From assembly GCA_963556195.1 (NCBI GenBank), contig OY744529.1, positions 57,041,080 to 57,105,079 of the forward strand: DNA of 64,000 nucleotides, in the 5' to 3' direction. The notes beneath the pieces are model-generated. The model made no database searches. It was not told the origin of the DNA and worked only from the letters and a program-made list of their open reading frames with translations. The DNA is from Sepiola atlantica. Lineage: Eukaryota > Mollusca > Cephalopoda > Sepiida > Sepiolidae. The translations under genes were made by a program, and so were the position numbers. Of this stretch, positions 61,176-64,000 are shown piece after piece (within the stretch, counting starts at the first letter, position 1; every line of letters starts with the position of its first letter).

Positions 61176-64000
<2,825 letters not shown>

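Overview
The window is animal nuclear DNA, AT-rich and almost wholly non-coding. No intact protein-coding gene can be supported. The mix of decayed CR1/L2-like, Ty3/gypsy and Penelope-like retroelements, several tRNA-derived SINEs, very many (TA)n, (CA)n, (TAA)n and pyrimidine tracts, and a short TTAGGG-type telomeric array points to an invertebrate metazoan. A mollusc, most likely an octopod cephalopod, is the best guess. That guess rests on repeat style and recall, not on a database match.

Layout. 1-1505 (minus): CR1/L2-type LINE reverse transcriptase, cut by the window edge. 1615-4070 (plus): 3' half of a Ty3/gypsy element with its 3' LTR. 4.1-9 kb: (TA)n arrays and two hairpin (foldback/MITE-like) elements. 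9-12.5 kb: two copies of an interspersed repeat whose head matches the 5' end of U2 snRNA, a tRNA-derived SINE and a telomeric array. 14.45-21.56 kb: a layered 75-77 bp satellite of about 7 kb, then a 29 bp satellite. 22.6-24.9 kb: decayed LINE pieces and a third U2-like copy. 27.9-28.6 kb: 33 bp satellite. 29.9-32.4 kb: LTR, leader, gag and protease of a second Ty3/gypsy element, ending at a (TA)n array. 33.6 kb: long hairpin. 36.3 kb: 55 bp satellite. 39.5-41.1 kb: 86 bp satellite with an exact 430 bp higher-order duplication. 42-45 kb: trinucleotide arrays within LINE remains. 45.27-46.5 kb: a cluster of hammerhead-ribozyme-like repeats, a tRNA-headed SINE family with a hammerhead-like tail, and a second copy of the 6.5 kb hairpin element. 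50.5-51.5 kb: Penelope-like element with RT and GIY-YIG endonuclease remains. 55.2-56.5 kb: 51 bp satellite and a compound trinucleotide array. The rest is anonymous sequence.

Most interesting are: (1) hammerhead ribozyme cores carried by two repeat families at 45.3-46.1 kb, one as ~100 bp direct repeats 355 bp apart (retrozyme-like), the other as the tail of a tRNA-derived SINE; (2) a three-copy repeat with a U2 snRNA-like head; (3) two hairpin element families lying next to (TA)n microsatellites; (4) the organisation of the satellites. Long open frames at 16.9, 28 and 55 kb are by-products of satellites whose periods (75, 33, 51 bp) are multiples of three.
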